Part shown: positions 34,896 to 47,572 of the stretch, piece by piece | Position numbering within the stretch: position 1 is the stretch's first letter | Layout: every line of letters begins with the position of its first letter | NCBI GenBank assembly: GCA_015680685.1 | Contig: MNCI01021041.1 | Location: 286,991-348,580 of the forward strand | Length of the DNA stretch: 61,590 nucleotides | Reading direction: 5' to 3' | Origin: Gnetum montanum | Taxonomy: Eukaryota > Streptophyta > Gnetopsida > Gnetales > Gnetaceae | Position numbers and translations under genes: made by a program | Notes under the pieces: generated by a model | Databases searched by the model: none | Told to the model about the DNA's origin: nothing | The model's input: only the letters and a program-made list of their open reading frames with translations

Positions 34896-36405
34896 GACAC
34901 CTAGGCCCAATGGTAAACCTGTTATTAGAACAAAATGGGGTTTTAGGAACAAGATTGATGATAATGGAAATATCATTAAAAATGAGGCCAGATTGGTTAC
35001 CAAAGGATACAACCAATAAGAAGGAATAGATTTTGATGGAACGTTTGCTCCAGTTGCTAGGCTGAAATCTATTAGACTTCTTGTTTATGCTAGCATTAAC
35101 AACATCACACTTTATTAAATGGATGTCAAAAGTGCTTTATTGAATGGAACCATATAAAAAGAAGTTTACATTGAACAACCTAAATGATTTGTTGACTCCA
35201 TTAAGTCTAATTATGTCTACAAGCTTAAGAAAGCTCTCTATGATCTTAAACAAGCTCCAAGTACTTGGCATAAAAGGCTTTCTCAACACCTCACATTAAA
35301 TGGATTTGAAAGAGGTAAAGCTGATGTTACACTATTTCTTAAAAGAGAAGGTAAATATCTTTTAATTATTCAAATTTATGTAGATGACATTATTTTTGGT
35401 ACTACTAACAAAATTCTTTGAAGAAATTTTCTAATCTCATGCAGTCTAAATTTGAAATGATCATGATGGAAGAACTCAAAAACTTTCTTGGGTTTCAAAT
35501 CTATTAAACAACTGATGAAACCTTTATATGCCAAACCAAATATGCAAAAGATATTTTGCTCAAGTACAATCTAGCTGATGTCAAAATTAAAGGTACTCCT
35601 ATGATTGCAAATTCTAAGCTTATTAAAGATGATCAAGGTAAGGCTATTGACCCCAAGCTTTATAGAGGGATGATTGGTAGCTTTTTTTTTTAACTTCCAA
35701 TAGACCAGATATAGCCTTAAGTATAGGATTATGTGCTAGATATTAGTCAGCTACAAAGGACTCTCATTACTAGGCTATTAAACATATTTTTCACTACTTA
35801 AAAGGTACTACTAACTAGGGCCTTTGATATCCAAAGGATTCCTCTCTTGATCTTGCTAGTTATTGTGATGTAGATTGGGTAAGCTATTCTAATGATTGGC
35901 ATAGCACAAGTGGCAACTATTTCTTCTTCGGTAGAAGTCTTGTTTCTTGGATAACCAAGAAGCAAACCTCTACAATTCTCTCAACAATAGAAGTTGAATA
36001 TATCTCTACCGATAGTTGTTGTGCTCAATTACTTTTGATGAAAGAAACTCTCAAAGATTTAGGAGTAAAGGTAGACTCAACTCCCATTTACTATGACGAC
36101 AACAGCATCATCAATATGACAAAAAATCCCATTGAACATTCTCGTATCAAACATATTGAGATTCATCATCACTTTATACGAGAACATACCCAATGTGGTA
36201 ATGTAAGGCTAGAGTTTATTGGAAAAAAAGAGTCATATTGAGATTTACCATCACTTTGTATGAGAACATACCCAGTGTGGTCATGTAAGGCTAGAGTTTA
36301 TTGGAATAGAGAGTTAACTAGCTAATGTCTTCACTAAACCTCTAGATGAACATTGGTTGTCTTCTCTATGCAAAGATATGGGGATAGAACCTTGTCTTAT
36401 CATGT
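34880..36405 (+). pseudogene. Copia reverse transcriptase and RNase H (broken)
   Basis: RT blocks in order: RTKWGFRNKIDDNGNI, LVTKGYNQ, GIDFDGTFAPVARLKSIR, LYDLKQAPSTWHKRL, and QIYVDDIIFG with YVDD intact at about 35376-35387. Stops lie near 35018, 35117, 35155, 35186 and 35505. RNase H follows (ASYCDVDWVSYSNDWHSTSG, near 35860), with TIEVEYIST and DDNSIINMTKNP. It ends in a tandem duplication at 36152-36313. Confidence 0.82.
36152..36313 (+). repeat. 82-bp tandem duplication in Copia RNase H
   Basis: The unit starting catattgag at 36152 is repeated at 36234 (catattgagatttaccatcac against catattgagattcatcatcac). The copies differ at several bases. The duplication follows the codons for the HIEIHHHFIREH block and puts a stop after the first copy. 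Confidence 0.9.
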
Positions 36406-36630
36406 AAGTCTTTTTATTCATTATACAAATCAAAAATCAACAAAAAAAATAAAACAAAATAATACAAAAAATAAAAACATTTTTTATGCATCTATTTAGG
36501 GTAGCTTGCCTCACCTTTTTAGTTATCTCCAAAATGGGGAAAAAGTATTATTATGTATTAGGACAAGACTAATCCATTTTCTTAAGTTTTGGACATTACC
36601 AAAAAGGGAGAGATTGTGAATATTTTGGTA

Positions 36631-37654
36631 TGTCAAAACATTAAGAAAAATGGAGAACAATATTGTTGTATGATTGTGTGATTTTTATGTATGTAGCACA
36701 AGAAACCTTGGATCAAGACAAGAAGGTTTGTGGAAGTTTGATGAACATGGACAAGGAACGAAGAAACACATCTCCAAGAAATAGTAGATTTCTTGGATGA
36801 ATTGAAGGTAGCACAAGCAAAGATGTCTTTGGAAAACAATAAACATATTTCATCAGGCAAAGACATCTTCACTAGATAAAGATGTCTTCACAGAATGTAG
36901 GCTAGTTTCAGAAAATTATCTTTCACTAGACAAAGACATCTTCCTAGAATGAAGAAGAAATGCAGAAAGGCATCTTAGCCATGAAGAAGACATCTTCCAT
37001 GATTATTAGCTAGCCATTGCACAAGTTCCAATATGGATTTGGAAACATAGTGGCTATAAGAAGACATCATTTTCAGTGGAAAATGTGTAAGCATTTGTAC
37101 TATCATTATGTGATCATTTGATAATCATTGTTGCTCCTCTTTGTTCTATATTTTACCTATTGTAAAGTGAGTTGTATCTCAAGTACAAGTATTAGCAAAC
37201 CAAGTTGCATTCATCCCTTGTAATCATTATTCTCTCTTCTTGTCATGTGGGGTTGATGTGCTTCTTGCAAGAAGGCATCTTGTTTGAGCTTGTTGGGATT
37301 TTGCAAGATTGAGTGTTGGTGTAGCATCACAACACTTCAAAGTGGAGCTCAAAGTTGTAAAGGTGGTGGGATTCTTAAAATCACATTTTAAGCTTGTTGG
37401 GACCTTGCAAGGTTGAGTGGATTTGTAGCATCAAATCACTCTAGAGCAAAGCTTAGAGCTTGTACAGGGTGTGATGCCCTTCAAACCACATTTTGGAATG
37501 AACAAAGTCCAGAGGTATGCTTGTGAACTACCCTCTGAGTGTGAACTACCCAATTTGGGAAACCATGTTAAAATTAACATGTGCTTTGTGTCAACACATT
37601 TTTTTTATTTTGGGAACTTATTCATTTCCCTCCTTCTAAGTTCAATGATCCTCA
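36631..37654 (+). repeat. 3' LTR of Copia element C
   Basis: Starts tgtcaaaacattaag after the purine-rich aaaaagggagagattg (36600-36615), the likely polypurine tract 15 bases upstream. U3 keeps the GACATC/GATGTC array and ctataagaag. It ends gatcctca at 37654, after which element B gag resumes. Confidence 0.87.
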
Positions 37655-38500
37655 CTATAGAGCTTAATCTCCATGAGGGGAGTCCCCATTTCCTTTCTAC
37701 ACTCCTTGTCCTTCTACATCTATACTTCCACCCTCAACTCAATTGCCACCAACTCCATTCATGTAGGGCATAAGTCCTACCCATCCACAACAAAGAAATA
37801 CTGCAAGGGTTGTTAACTTATAGTCGGCTTCCTAGCCAAGTGGTTCAAAGAATAAGCCCTAAAAATACCTTTCTTCTAATCTAATAGTCCTTCTAAGCCC
37901 TCACAGGCACCTACAATTGATGACCCTACTACTCCTTCATCCTCTATAACACAATTCAAGATCCCTTCAAATCAAATGCCTCTCAATGTACTTATTGTAA
38001 TGTTGATACATGTGGTCACTAATTGGATAAAGGCTAACCACCTTCCCAGGAAAAGATCTGATCCTAGGAGTCCCCTAATTTACTTGCAAATCATTGGGAA
38101 TGAGCCTTACAAAGCTCTTCTAGACTTAGATTCTATTGTAAATTTGATCTCTAATGAAATGTATAAAGCTTAGACCTTGCCTCCTCTCAAGAAGAGCAAT
38201 ATTTATCTTAAGTTGGAAAATTAGTCCATCACTGTTCCCTTAGGATTGATGAAGGACATTGTGATCATCATTTATGAGTGGTCCTACCCTATTAACTTCC
38301 TAGTGATAAGAGTTGCTAACTGCAAGTTCACAATCATCATGGAAAGGGCTTGGTTGAGCATAATAGATGCACATCTAGAAATTATAGATCTCTCGAAAAT
38401 TTTCAAGAAAAATGATTTTGGAAAGATTGAGAGGAAGAGTGTTCCATGCATAACATACAGTGACACAAGGTGCCACTACATGAAAAAATAATGATCTATA
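37655..38500 (+). pseudogene. Element B gag tail and protease (broken)
   Basis: The gag tail is Pro-rich (tactccttcatcctctata region). The protease block SPLIYLQIIGNEPYKAL is followed by LLDLDSIVNLIS, where the usual D-S-G triad reads D-L-D, so the catalytic motif is destroyed. The second block FTIIMERAWLSIIDAHLEI ends near 38380. The Cys-containing segment KSVPCITYSDTRCHYMK matches the same region of A and D. Confidence 0.78.
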
Positions 38501-38629
38501 AAAAGTACAATAATCACAGCATGCAGGTAGTATGCAAATGTGTTTGAAATTCAAAGGTGCCTATACATAGTAGCTACAAAATAAGAGGGCACATAATGGC
38601 TAACAGTTGATCTTGAAAGCAGCTCAACT

Positions 38630-40260
38630 CTATGTATGGACAAAATTGAGAGCTTGACAAGTGCCTACATTGAAGGCATGAATGAGATGGAGCAAATCCA
38701 TTGCCAACTCTATAATGAACTTGATGACACCAATTGGGGAGAGTTGGAGATCCTTGAAAGTTTTAAAGAGGAGTTCCTTGGGTTAAAAACTCTTTCAATC
38801 AGAATGGAATATGTTTTTCTAAAAAATGAAAAGCTAATTGTTATCAATGTCAACCTTGCTCATACACAAAAAAAGAAGCTATTAGAGATGGTCAACAAAT
38901 GGCTAACAACCTTTGCTTGGTCATATCCTAAACTCACTAGAATTGATCCTAGGATATGCTAGCATCGCATCTACATGGATCCTTTCATTAATTCAAAGAG
39001 ATAGCCATAGTGGTAGTTGAGCCCCAAATTGAAGCATATGAAAGAGAATATTGAAATGCTCCTTAAGGTAGGGTTCATATATCCCATTTTAGATAGTGAG
39101 TGGGTTAGTCCACTTATGATAATGTCAAAGAAAGGTGGAAAATGGAGGATCTACATTGACTTTAAGTTGTTGAATATGGAAACATACAAGGATCACTTTC
39201 CGTTATCATTTGTGGACTAGGTGTTGGATAGCATTTCTAGGCATTCCTTCTATAGCTTTTTGGATGCTTATAATAGCTCTAACCAAATCTAGATAGCACC
39301 AGAGGATTAGGCCAAAACCACATTCACAAGTCCTTGGGAGACTTTTACATATAGAAATATGCCATTTGGCTTGTGAAATGCTTCTTCCACATTCCAATGC
39401 CTTGTCCTAAGCATTTTCCAATAGTAGATTGGTAGTGGGATGGAAGTCTTCATGGATGACTTCTCCAGCTATGGGGCCACATTTGAGCAAGCCTTGGACC
39501 ATCTTGGGAAAGTGCTGAAAAGGTGTGTGGAGACAAACCTTAGGCTCAACTAATAGAAAATCCATCTAATGATCCATGAAGGTATTTTCTTGGGGCACTG
39601 AATTTTAGAAAAAGGAATTGAAGTGAACCATGAAAAAACAAGGATCATCCAAGGAATTACCCGATAGATTGAAACAGTTAAAGATGTGAGGCCATTCCTT
39701 GGACACATTAGCTACTACTAATAATTCATTGAAAAATTGTTGGTAGAGTTGACAAAGAAGGACACTCTATTTATCTAGATTAAGGAATGTGAATGTGCAT
39801 TCCAACAACTTAAGCAAAAGCTTGTAGCAACTCTAATTCTATGAGCACCTGACTGGTCCAAGCTCTTTCACATCATGATGGACACATCCAATTATGCCTT
39901 CAAAGATGTGCTCATGTAGTTGAATTATTAGAAATATCATTACTACATTCATTGCATGAGAAGAAGAATTGTGGGTGCATAGCTAAACTACACCACAATA
40001 GAGAAAGAACTAATGGTGATGGTGTTTGCCTTGGAAAAATTTAGGCACCATGTGCTTAGGTACAAGGTGTTTGTGCACATAGACCACAGTTTAATCTGGT
40101 TCCTAATGAATAAGCTAATGATGAGCCCCTATGTCATATGGTGGCTGGTGATGTTGTAGAAATTTGATCTTACTATGGTAGATAAAAAGAAAACTAAGAA
40201 CATGGTTGCTAATCACTTGTCTCAATTGAGATGGGACAACAAAGAGGAGATCCCACTTTT
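38630..40260 (+). pseudogene. Element B reverse transcriptase and RNase H (broken)
   Basis: The connector (38636-38960) is 108 codons open and ends at the same Arg-Ile-Cys-stop point as in element A. RT blocks: GGKWRIYIDFKLLNM, SFLDAYNSSNQI, MPFGL-NASSTFQ, and VFMDDFSSYGATF with FMDD intact (39445-39460). Thumb: HEGIFLGH, PFLGHISYY. RNase H: TTIEKELMVMVFALE, NMVANHLSQL. Stops occur near 39219, 39311, 39376, 39424 and beyond. Confidence 0.83.
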
Positions 40261-40469
40261 AGATTAGTTCCCTAATGAACTCCTCTTTGCCAAGGCTATA
40301 ACTAAATAAGTGCCTACTAAACCTAACTTGTACGATGGAATTCTCACCTATTTTATCACTCAGGAGATGCCATAAGAGTTGGGGTAACAAAAAGAAACAA
40401 TAGTTTCTTCACTAGGTTAAATGCTTCATGGAAATCAACAAACATCTTTACAAGGTGTCCACTGATGAC

Positions 40470-41374
40470 TTGGTGTGATGGTGCGTACTTGATGTTGATC
40501 AACTACATGTGCTTCAAGATGCTCATGAGGGCCCTTGTGGTGGCCACTATGCTAGAAGATGCATGACCATTAAGATCCTCATGGTAGGGTATTATTGGCC
40601 AATAGTTTTCAAGAAAATTCTCCACTTCATTTGCTCCTATGAATGCTACCAACATGATGGTGGAATGACCATCCATATTAAGGATCCTCAGTAGTGAATC
40701 CAACCACTAGAGTCCTTTGATATTTGGGGCATTAACTTCATGATTTCTATCACTCCTATGTTGAATGAAAACACATATATCATAGTTTCTGTTACCTATT
40801 GTACGAAATGGGTGGAAGCTATAGTTGTCACCGATAGTACATCTTCTACAATTGCTTAATTTGTAGAACAATATGTGGTAAATAGATTTCAGATGCCATG
40901 TGCACCTATTTTTGATAATGGTACTCATTTTAGAGGGACTAGCTTTCAAAAGCTCATGCAATGCTTGGGGGTTGAACATAAATTAACAACACCCTACCAC
41001 CACCAAGCTAACTATCAAGTAGAGATTACAAATAGAAGAATCACAAAAATACTAACAAGAACCATTAGTAAATATAGAAGGGATTGGGGCATGAAACACA
41101 ATAATGTCCTTTGGACCTATTTCTCCAATTGGAAACTTCTTATTAGCTACTCTCCCTATGAGCTTGTGTACAATAAATTACCAACTTTTCTAATCCAAAC
41201 AAAGCTCTATACACTATCAATAGCCTATGACCTTGACTTCGACCTAAGTCTAGCATAAAAAGAAAGATTAATGAACCTTAACTTGCTAAATGAGAACTAA
41301 ATAATGGCCATATCATCTAATGAAGTGCACAAGGCATTCAACAAGCAATGACATGCCCTTAGAATCAAGAACGG
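40470..41374 (+). pseudogene. Element B integrase, main part (broken)
   Basis: The zinc region has both His (DAHEGPCGGHYARRCM) but reads SYECYQ at the Cys pair, so Tyr occupies both Cys positions, as in A. Core: WGINFMIS (first Asp now Asn, about 40733), FDNGTHF (second Asp kept, about 40915) and YQVEITN (Glu kept). Stop codons at 40693 and 40858. It is cut at 41374 by element D; the C-terminal part is at 48359-48750. Confidence 0.8.
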
Positions 41375-42177
41375 TGATGAGTGGTGAGGTACCCCTACAC
41401 TCAACCATACAAATACGAGTGTTACACGCGTGATCTGGTCAAACTCCACAGACTAAGTGCCTACACAGCTTATGGAACACCTAAGGTTAATCAATCGTTG
41501 TTCTCCCAAGCTTACTTGTATTTGTCATGGTTGTATGGTTAAGTAAGCTTGAGGCATGTGATTTTTATATCTTTTATGTTTTTATCGCCTATGTTAATGA
41601 GGGAAAGGGTGAAGAGACTAAGTAACTAGCTTTAACTAACTAAGCCTTAATTACCCTAGCATCAGTATCCATTCCCACTTACCATTTCACACCCTAAACC
41701 AATGCAATGCTACTAGGATTACCAAACACTATTTGTTATTGGGATTACCAAGCATAACGCATGTGCTCAAAGTAGTCATACTGAATGCACTTAACTATGA
41801 GAGTTGAGGATTAAGAGAGATTAAGTCCTTAAGAAAGCATTAAACAATTAACAATAATCAAAGTCCTATTTAGCTTAGTCCATGCACTGCAAGGTTTATC
41901 CAAAAGTTCGTCTTTCTTACCGTACACAATTGTGTGCTCAGGTACAGAATTGCTGGAATAAAGATCTGTTCACTTTGGGACTCCTACTGCGGGCACATGG
42001 AAATTATTCTAACTCTAGAATGGAAAAATGGTAAGATTTTGGCTAAGGTCTAGATCTAGATGGAGAAATAAGGGAGAGGCGCCTCTTATTTATAGAATTG
42101 ATGACAGGCTACGATATCGCGTACGCGATATCACAGGGAAGGATGCGATATTGCGTATGCGATATCACATCCCATCA
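41375..42177 (-). repeat. 3' LTR of element D
   Basis: 803 bases. On the plus strand it runs tgatgagtgg...cccatca. The promoter end (42113-42166) has GATATC at 42113, 42127, decayed 42147 and 42161, spaced 14, 20 and 14 bases. The TATA box lies at about 42088-42095 on the minus strand (complement of tatttata). By eye it differs from the 5' LTR at about one base in 12, mostly transitions. Confidence 0.9.
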
Positions 42178-42190
42178 TACCCCCATGACT
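42178..42190 (-). other. Polypurine tract of element D
   Basis: Minus-strand agtcatgggggta, identical to element A's tract at 10352-10364, immediately before the 3' LTR. Confidence 0.8.
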
Positions 42191-44050
42191 AAATAAAAAC
42201 TCATCCTTGAGTTCCTTACAAAATATTGGGAAGGTATGCGATTATTGACTTCAATAGAACTAATGGTGAATGGGATGACATGTGAACAGATCATTATTAC
42301 AGAACATGACAAAACTGGTGTTCATGACAACAAGAGTGAACACTTTATACATCTGAAATTAGGACTTATTTGGTAGCTAAGAGAGAAGATAGAAGAGAGA
42401 AGAACTTTCTACTACCAATGCCAAGATTTCACCTTTCATTATCCATCCGTAAGCATGCCATCAATCTTTCTCCTTGCATAACTGCTTCAACGCTGATCCA
42501 TACCAAGTGTTCCCTCCAAGTCCAGTCCATTGTTGTATGATTGCCATCTACACATACAACACAGTCTTATATTAGCAAGGGTAAATGAATCATAATACAT
42601 TTGATACCTTGCTTCAGTGTAAGGTCCATTGGCTGAGTTGTGGTATGGCTGATGCGGATTCTAGAGATATACTAATGATGACTACCCAAGGTGTAGGGGT
42701 TAGGAGAAAATCGAAAAAATCGGACCATGACCCCCATGACTAATCACAAAACTCCAGTAGCGAGAGAATGGAAAAAGAGAAGGAATAAGAAGGATGAAGA
42801 AAAAGAGACAACTATAACACCGATGAAAGGGATGTTAAGGATGGAAATGAACAAAATAAATGGTGATTTTAGAAATGTTTAAAGGAAAGAAATTAATGGA
42901 TGCACCAAATAGGAATGTCAGTGGGTCCTCCCCAAAGCAGGCTCATGCCCTTAATGCCCTGACAATCCCACATTCAAAGAGTCCGTAGGCTCTAGAAATG
43001 TCATTTGCAAATAAGAGTTAAATTCTTAACCACAAGAATTTACCAAAAAGAAAACAATGCATCCACCAAGATATACACTAATGATACAACCGGCAATGAG
43101 GTGAATAATGGAGAAAGAATGATGGAAAGAAGAGAATTGAGTGGAGTCTCAAGAACAAGGTGGTGTACAACCCCTTGTGTATTTAATGATTAATGTGACT
43201 TAGTAGATCCCATTTCAAGTCTGGCCTCAAAAAAACCACATCTAGTGACCTTGCATTAATGCATTCAGCCAATCCATCCACTTAAAGTAACAAGAATGCC
43301 TTCACCCAAGAGCCACCACCATTCCGATGAAATGAAGGAGGAGATAATAGGAAGCGAGAAGGGCCTTAGTTAGAGGGAACATGTTTATTTTAGTTCCATA
43401 ACCAGTGCTTGTGGCAAAAATGATTATTTTGTCTAAGGGGTGTGCTTTGAATTCTCATAGTTTTTTTTTGTGAGAAACACACCATGCAAAGACATATTAT
43501 TTTAATTTACTCAGCTTCTCGATAATATGGCAATCATCGAAACGGTAAGAAAACTTGAGAAGAAAACATCCAAGCACCCAAGAGAATGGCCAACACAAAT
43601 GCATCAAGTTCCCTTGAAGCCACACCCTTTTTAATCCTTGAGTTCTTCCTTAGTTTAAGAAATGCTCAGTCACTGATTCGTTGATAGTTCTTATTATTGA
43701 GAAAGGTGACTGTACAGTTCCAAGCCTAGAGAAACCATAGAGATTTATGGATGCATGGATGATGTGGATTCATTACCTGCTATATCAAAAGAACCATACC
43801 TTAGTATCAACATCATAACTTAAAGGTAAAAACCAAACATTAGCAACCAATTGGAAAAGAGTTCATACCATCATTAATAGCACTTATTGGGTGAAAAACT
43901 TAACAAAATAGATAAAACACACACATACAAACACAAATAAAAGAAAAAGTATAAATGATGTTGTAAAACAAAAACAAGAAAAGTTAAAGAGATTTGTAAA
44001 ACAAAAATGTCTAAAACAAAAAATTAAAAAGAACCGAGGGCCTCAAATGA
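42191..44050 (-). other. Post-pol spacer of element D; no intact gene
   Basis: Inverted counterpart of 8464-10351 in element A. It includes the second polypurine-like motif near 42729-42741, the phrase for ctaaggggtgtgctttgaa (43434-43452), and a T/A-rich end. The small frame 43005-43193 is antisense noise. Nothing codes for a recognisable protein. Confidence 0.7.
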
Positions 44051-44965
44051 TCAACATAGGTGGCCATCTCCCCCATGATTGAATTGAAAGGGGAAGATTT
44101 GAAATAATGAGCACTTATTTGAATTTTTTATAAGTGTCCAACTTCTCCCAATTGATGTTTTTAGATTAAGGATTAGAAGTTGGTGACGCTCATATTCCAA
44201 TGTATCTTTGCTTTCGTTACAGTTGCAAGTTGTTTCCCCAGTTAGTTTCATGCATATTGGTGGGTCGCTCTCTTGATTAGTTATCAACCATTGGGTGTTC
44301 TCTTGTTGTGCGGTTGCTACATATAGGCACCTTTGTATGTTAATTTCCTGAGCACACCGGATGCATGCAGGAGATGCTGAGCATTCCTCCATGTCATCAC
44401 CCTCTGTATCACTGTATGTGATGCATGGAACTTTCTTCTTCTTGATCTCTCTATAAATTCTTTCCTTAGATATTTCGAAGAAAAGATTGTGGATTCCTAG
44501 GCATGTGTTTATGGTACTTAGCCATGCCCTCCCCATTATGATTGGGAAGTCCCCTTTATTATTGTTGACTTCTATCACTAGGAAATCAGCTCAGTATGAC
44601 TAGCCACACATAGTGGTAACAATGTCCTCCACAAGTCCCAAAGGGACAGTGATGGACTGGTCAGCTAGCTCTAATTGAATATTTTTCTTCTTGAGTGGGG
44701 GCAAGTTCTAGGCTTTATACATTTCTTGTGATATTAAGTTGACTCCAGAACCTGAGTTAAGAAGAGCCTTACGTGGTTCATTCCCAGTGACTTGGAGGTA
44801 AATTAAGGGACTTCCAGGGTTAGAGAGTTTCCTAGGAAGGTGGCCCACCTTTATCCAGTCAGTAATGGTATGTGTTAACATAACCATGTGCGTTGAGATC
44901 TGTTGTTGGTTTGAAGGGAGCTTCGAAGCCTTTCTTGATGGAGGAGTGGTCATAGACTCAACTGC
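44051..44965 (-). pseudogene. Element D protease fused to the pol C-terminal tail (pol deletion junction)
   Basis: 44708-44953 carries HMVMLTHTITDWIK, SPLIYLQVTGNEP and LLNSGSGVNLIS (catalytic Asp changed to Asn). The frame 44051-44578 (175 codons) continues with GDFPIIMGRAWLSTINTCLGI and CAQEINIQRCLYVATAQQE, the segment preceding RT in element A. Near 44113-44140 it jumps to SLFQIFPFQFNHGGDGHLC and a stop, the last residues of element A's pol. The jump removes what corresponds to about 5530-8395 of A. A one-base deletion just before the joint changes frame, so the joint is read in a different frame from that of pol. Confidence 0.8.
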
Positions 44966-45059
44966 TTGTGGTTGTGAGAGCTTGTTTAGACTGTTAGTTC
45001 TAAAGAAGGATCTTCTCTTTGTATGGTTGTTAGAACTAGTAATGGGTTGAAGGTTTACA

Positions 45060-47427
45060 GCTCTCGTAGCATTATGTTGCTACAGTTGATTGGGGAGTTC
45101 CCCTTGCATCGTTGGAGCGGGTGGCAGTGGAACTATCGGCGTAAGAGATGCAGATGGATTCAGAGGATGGTATGCATGTGAAGTGTCTCTTCCAGGAGAG
45201 GGAGTCTTAAAATACTCCTGAACTTGGTAGTGCCATTGTGGATTCACGTGACCCATAGAGTCACTTGGAGAAACCAGCTACTACACGTAATAGCCATATG
45301 GATCTAGTTTTCGGTAAGGGTATTTTTGCCTAGGCGGTGGCATCCCCCATGACTATGGGTATTGCCACTATTGGTGTTGCTCAATAGGTTGTGGCAGAGT
45401 TTCACTTGGATAATAGGTTAAGGGTTGGTGGAACTGCCTTGGGTTACCTTGGGAATAAGGTAACCTTCGGGGTGCTTGCCATTTGTTAAGTCTTGGGTTG
45501 AGTGCATACACCCTGGACTTTTGCAGATGTGAGATTATTGGGCAACATCCTTTAGGATGGTCATACTAGCATATTTCACATCCACCATCATCATCTGTAT
45601 TGGAATCCACAACCTCATCAACAATAGTCATTTTTCCCTTACCCTTGCTACTTGCATGGTCAGAATCTCTCCTCTTTTTCTTATCATGGTCACTACTTCA
45701 CTCCTTAGACTCATCTACAATTTTTAAAATAGTTTCGAATCTACTATCTAAGGAGTCCCACATTTGATCTACCTTAGCTGACACTTTGGTTGTTAACTTT
45801 TGAAGTGGAAAGGTTTTTCTATTCACCAACTCTTCGAGTGGTGACTCATCCTCTTCCTCACAGAATCTTACTCCCTTCTTTCGGAGGGAAGGATCGCGGT
45901 TATATTCTTCCATGCTTTTTCTTTTTCGTAGCTCACCTTCTTCCTTAACTACTTACTCCAACAATCTATGAACTTCATGGGACCTAAGTTTAGATAATCT
46001 CCATTGGGCATATGTTCCAAGGGTTCTCGTGGTTTCATGTCTTAGCCCATCTATGAGATGACGTAGTTGATCTTGTTGTGCATAACCATGGCCTGGGCAA
46101 CGATGTAGCAATGCATAATATCAGCCCATGGCAGCATCCAAGGGTTCATGATTACCCTACTTCCATCCTTGGATCTGTTTATGCAAGTTGGACACTCTGG
46201 AGTACATTTGGTATTTATCGTTAAACAATTCTTGCATCGTACACCACCGTCTAATGGATTCTAGTTCTAAGGACCAGTACCAACTTTTTTCTTCTTTTAT
46301 GAATGTCCTAGGGAACAAATTTTAACTTTTTCCACTTATTTTCAATATTTTGCAAGGCATAGGCATCATGGAATGCTTGTAAGTGATTCTGTGTTTTAGC
46401 ATCGTATTCCCTCCTCAAACCGTGGGATATTCTTCATGTCTAGTCTCTTGATCCGACTATCTTTTTGGTGCCTTGTAGGTATTCTAATTGCCTCTGTAAT
46501 GTCTAACATACTTCTGGTGGCAAGAAGGGGTTCATCATTGTCATTTCTTTCATGGCATCTATGATGCCTACGCAGTTCCCTACTTTTCCTTCTTTCATGC
46601 CTTGATTCCCTAGAATGCCCTCGTCCTCACTCTTGACTCTCTCATTGAGGTCTCTCATTTTTCTTATCTTTACCCTTATCCTCATGGTTGGGCTCTTGGT
46701 GACTACGTCTGGATGTGGAAGGAGAGGGTGAATGATGCGATGAAGGGGAAGAAGAAGGGGAACCATCACCATGACGATGTTTCTTACCTTCTCTTCGGTG
46801 GCAACAGCCCTGATCATGATGACGATCAAAATGCTTACCCTTATCTTGTGCTTGTGTTCCCTCAGTGAACACTTGGTGTTCGTGGAAATCAGAACCAAGG
46901 TTGTGTATTGTAGAGCGCAGGTTCTAATACCCCACCTCCTCACTATCGTGAGGAGGGGGAACATCATTTCGTGGAGAACCTATTGAGATAGGTTCACCAT
47001 CCTTAACTTCTCTTATGATGGGTGAAGCATTATGAAGGCCTTTGCCCTTCAATGATGTATGGTGACTCTCCTGCTGCAAATCATGTTGATGTTGTGCTTC
47101 TGTGGGATGGTAGTCCCTCATGTTGTAATCGCATGCAACATACTCAGCATATAATTGCGACATGTCAATTCGTGCAAGGGCATGAAGGAGCATGTTGGGG
47201 GTGGCTCTGTCTGGAGGCAACACTATGTTACCCTCCAAGTCTCTCCATCGTAGTTGTTCATCTTGATGGAAGACAAAGGTAAAGTTGGGTATATATTCAT
47301 CATGATGAATATATACCACACTGAATTGTTGAGAAACTGGTGGTTCTTGGTTATGCATGTTGTGTTGTCGACTGTCTCTTGTGTGATCCCTAGGTGGTGA
47401 AGTGCTTTTATGAGAAGAAGAAGACAT
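45060..47427 (-). pseudogene. Element D gag (broken)
   Basis: ATG at 47427 opens MSSSSHKSTSPPRDHTRD, colinear with A's gag. 167 codons stay open to a stop at 46924-46926 (a Gln codon in A). Beyond it the His/Arg/Ser-rich tract (SPSSSPSSHHSPSPSTSR) continues in the same frame at 46642-46872. The capsid-like part follows at about 45900-46500 and the zinc-knuckle-like CEIC-YDHPKGCC near 45540-45580, here with the first CxxC intact. More stops and shifts occur downstream. This is the best preserved gag of the three Ty3 copies. Confidence 0.8.
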
Positions 47428-47553
47428 TGTTATCTTGTCGATGTGTTATTGATCGTTGTTTAAATTTTCTTCTAATTAACCCCAAGGGTTCGTTTAAGCT
47501 TCCCAATGATGTGGATGATTTCCTATGTTCTACTTAGTGCACAAAAAACTTAG

Positions 47554-47571
47554 TCCCTGGCAATGGTGCCA
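47554..47571 (-). other. Primer-binding site of element D (tRNA-Asp)
   Basis: Minus-strand TGGCACCATTGCCAGGGA. It differs from the tRNA-Asp complement at three positions, each a G-to-A change within a CpG. It lies one base from the 5' LTR. Confidence 0.8.
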
Positions 47572-47572
47572 A

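Larger units (their letters stand above)
31491..37654 (+). mobile_element. Element C: Ty1/Copia retrotransposon (SIRE-like) nested in B gag
   Basis: LTRs at 31491-32559 and 36631-37654 (tgtcaaaa...gatcctca) flank an initiator-Met-type primer site and a Copia-order pol: protease, integrase, RT, RNase H. Flanks ttaca (31486-31490) and ctata (37655-37659) agree in 3 of 5 bases with two transitions, a weak target duplication. The RT words GIDFDGTFAPVARL, QIYVDDIIFG and KLYRGMIGS are most like the SIRE group; no env-like ORF is seen. The integrase and protease active sites are altered and stops interrupt each domain, so it is dead. Confidence 0.88.
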
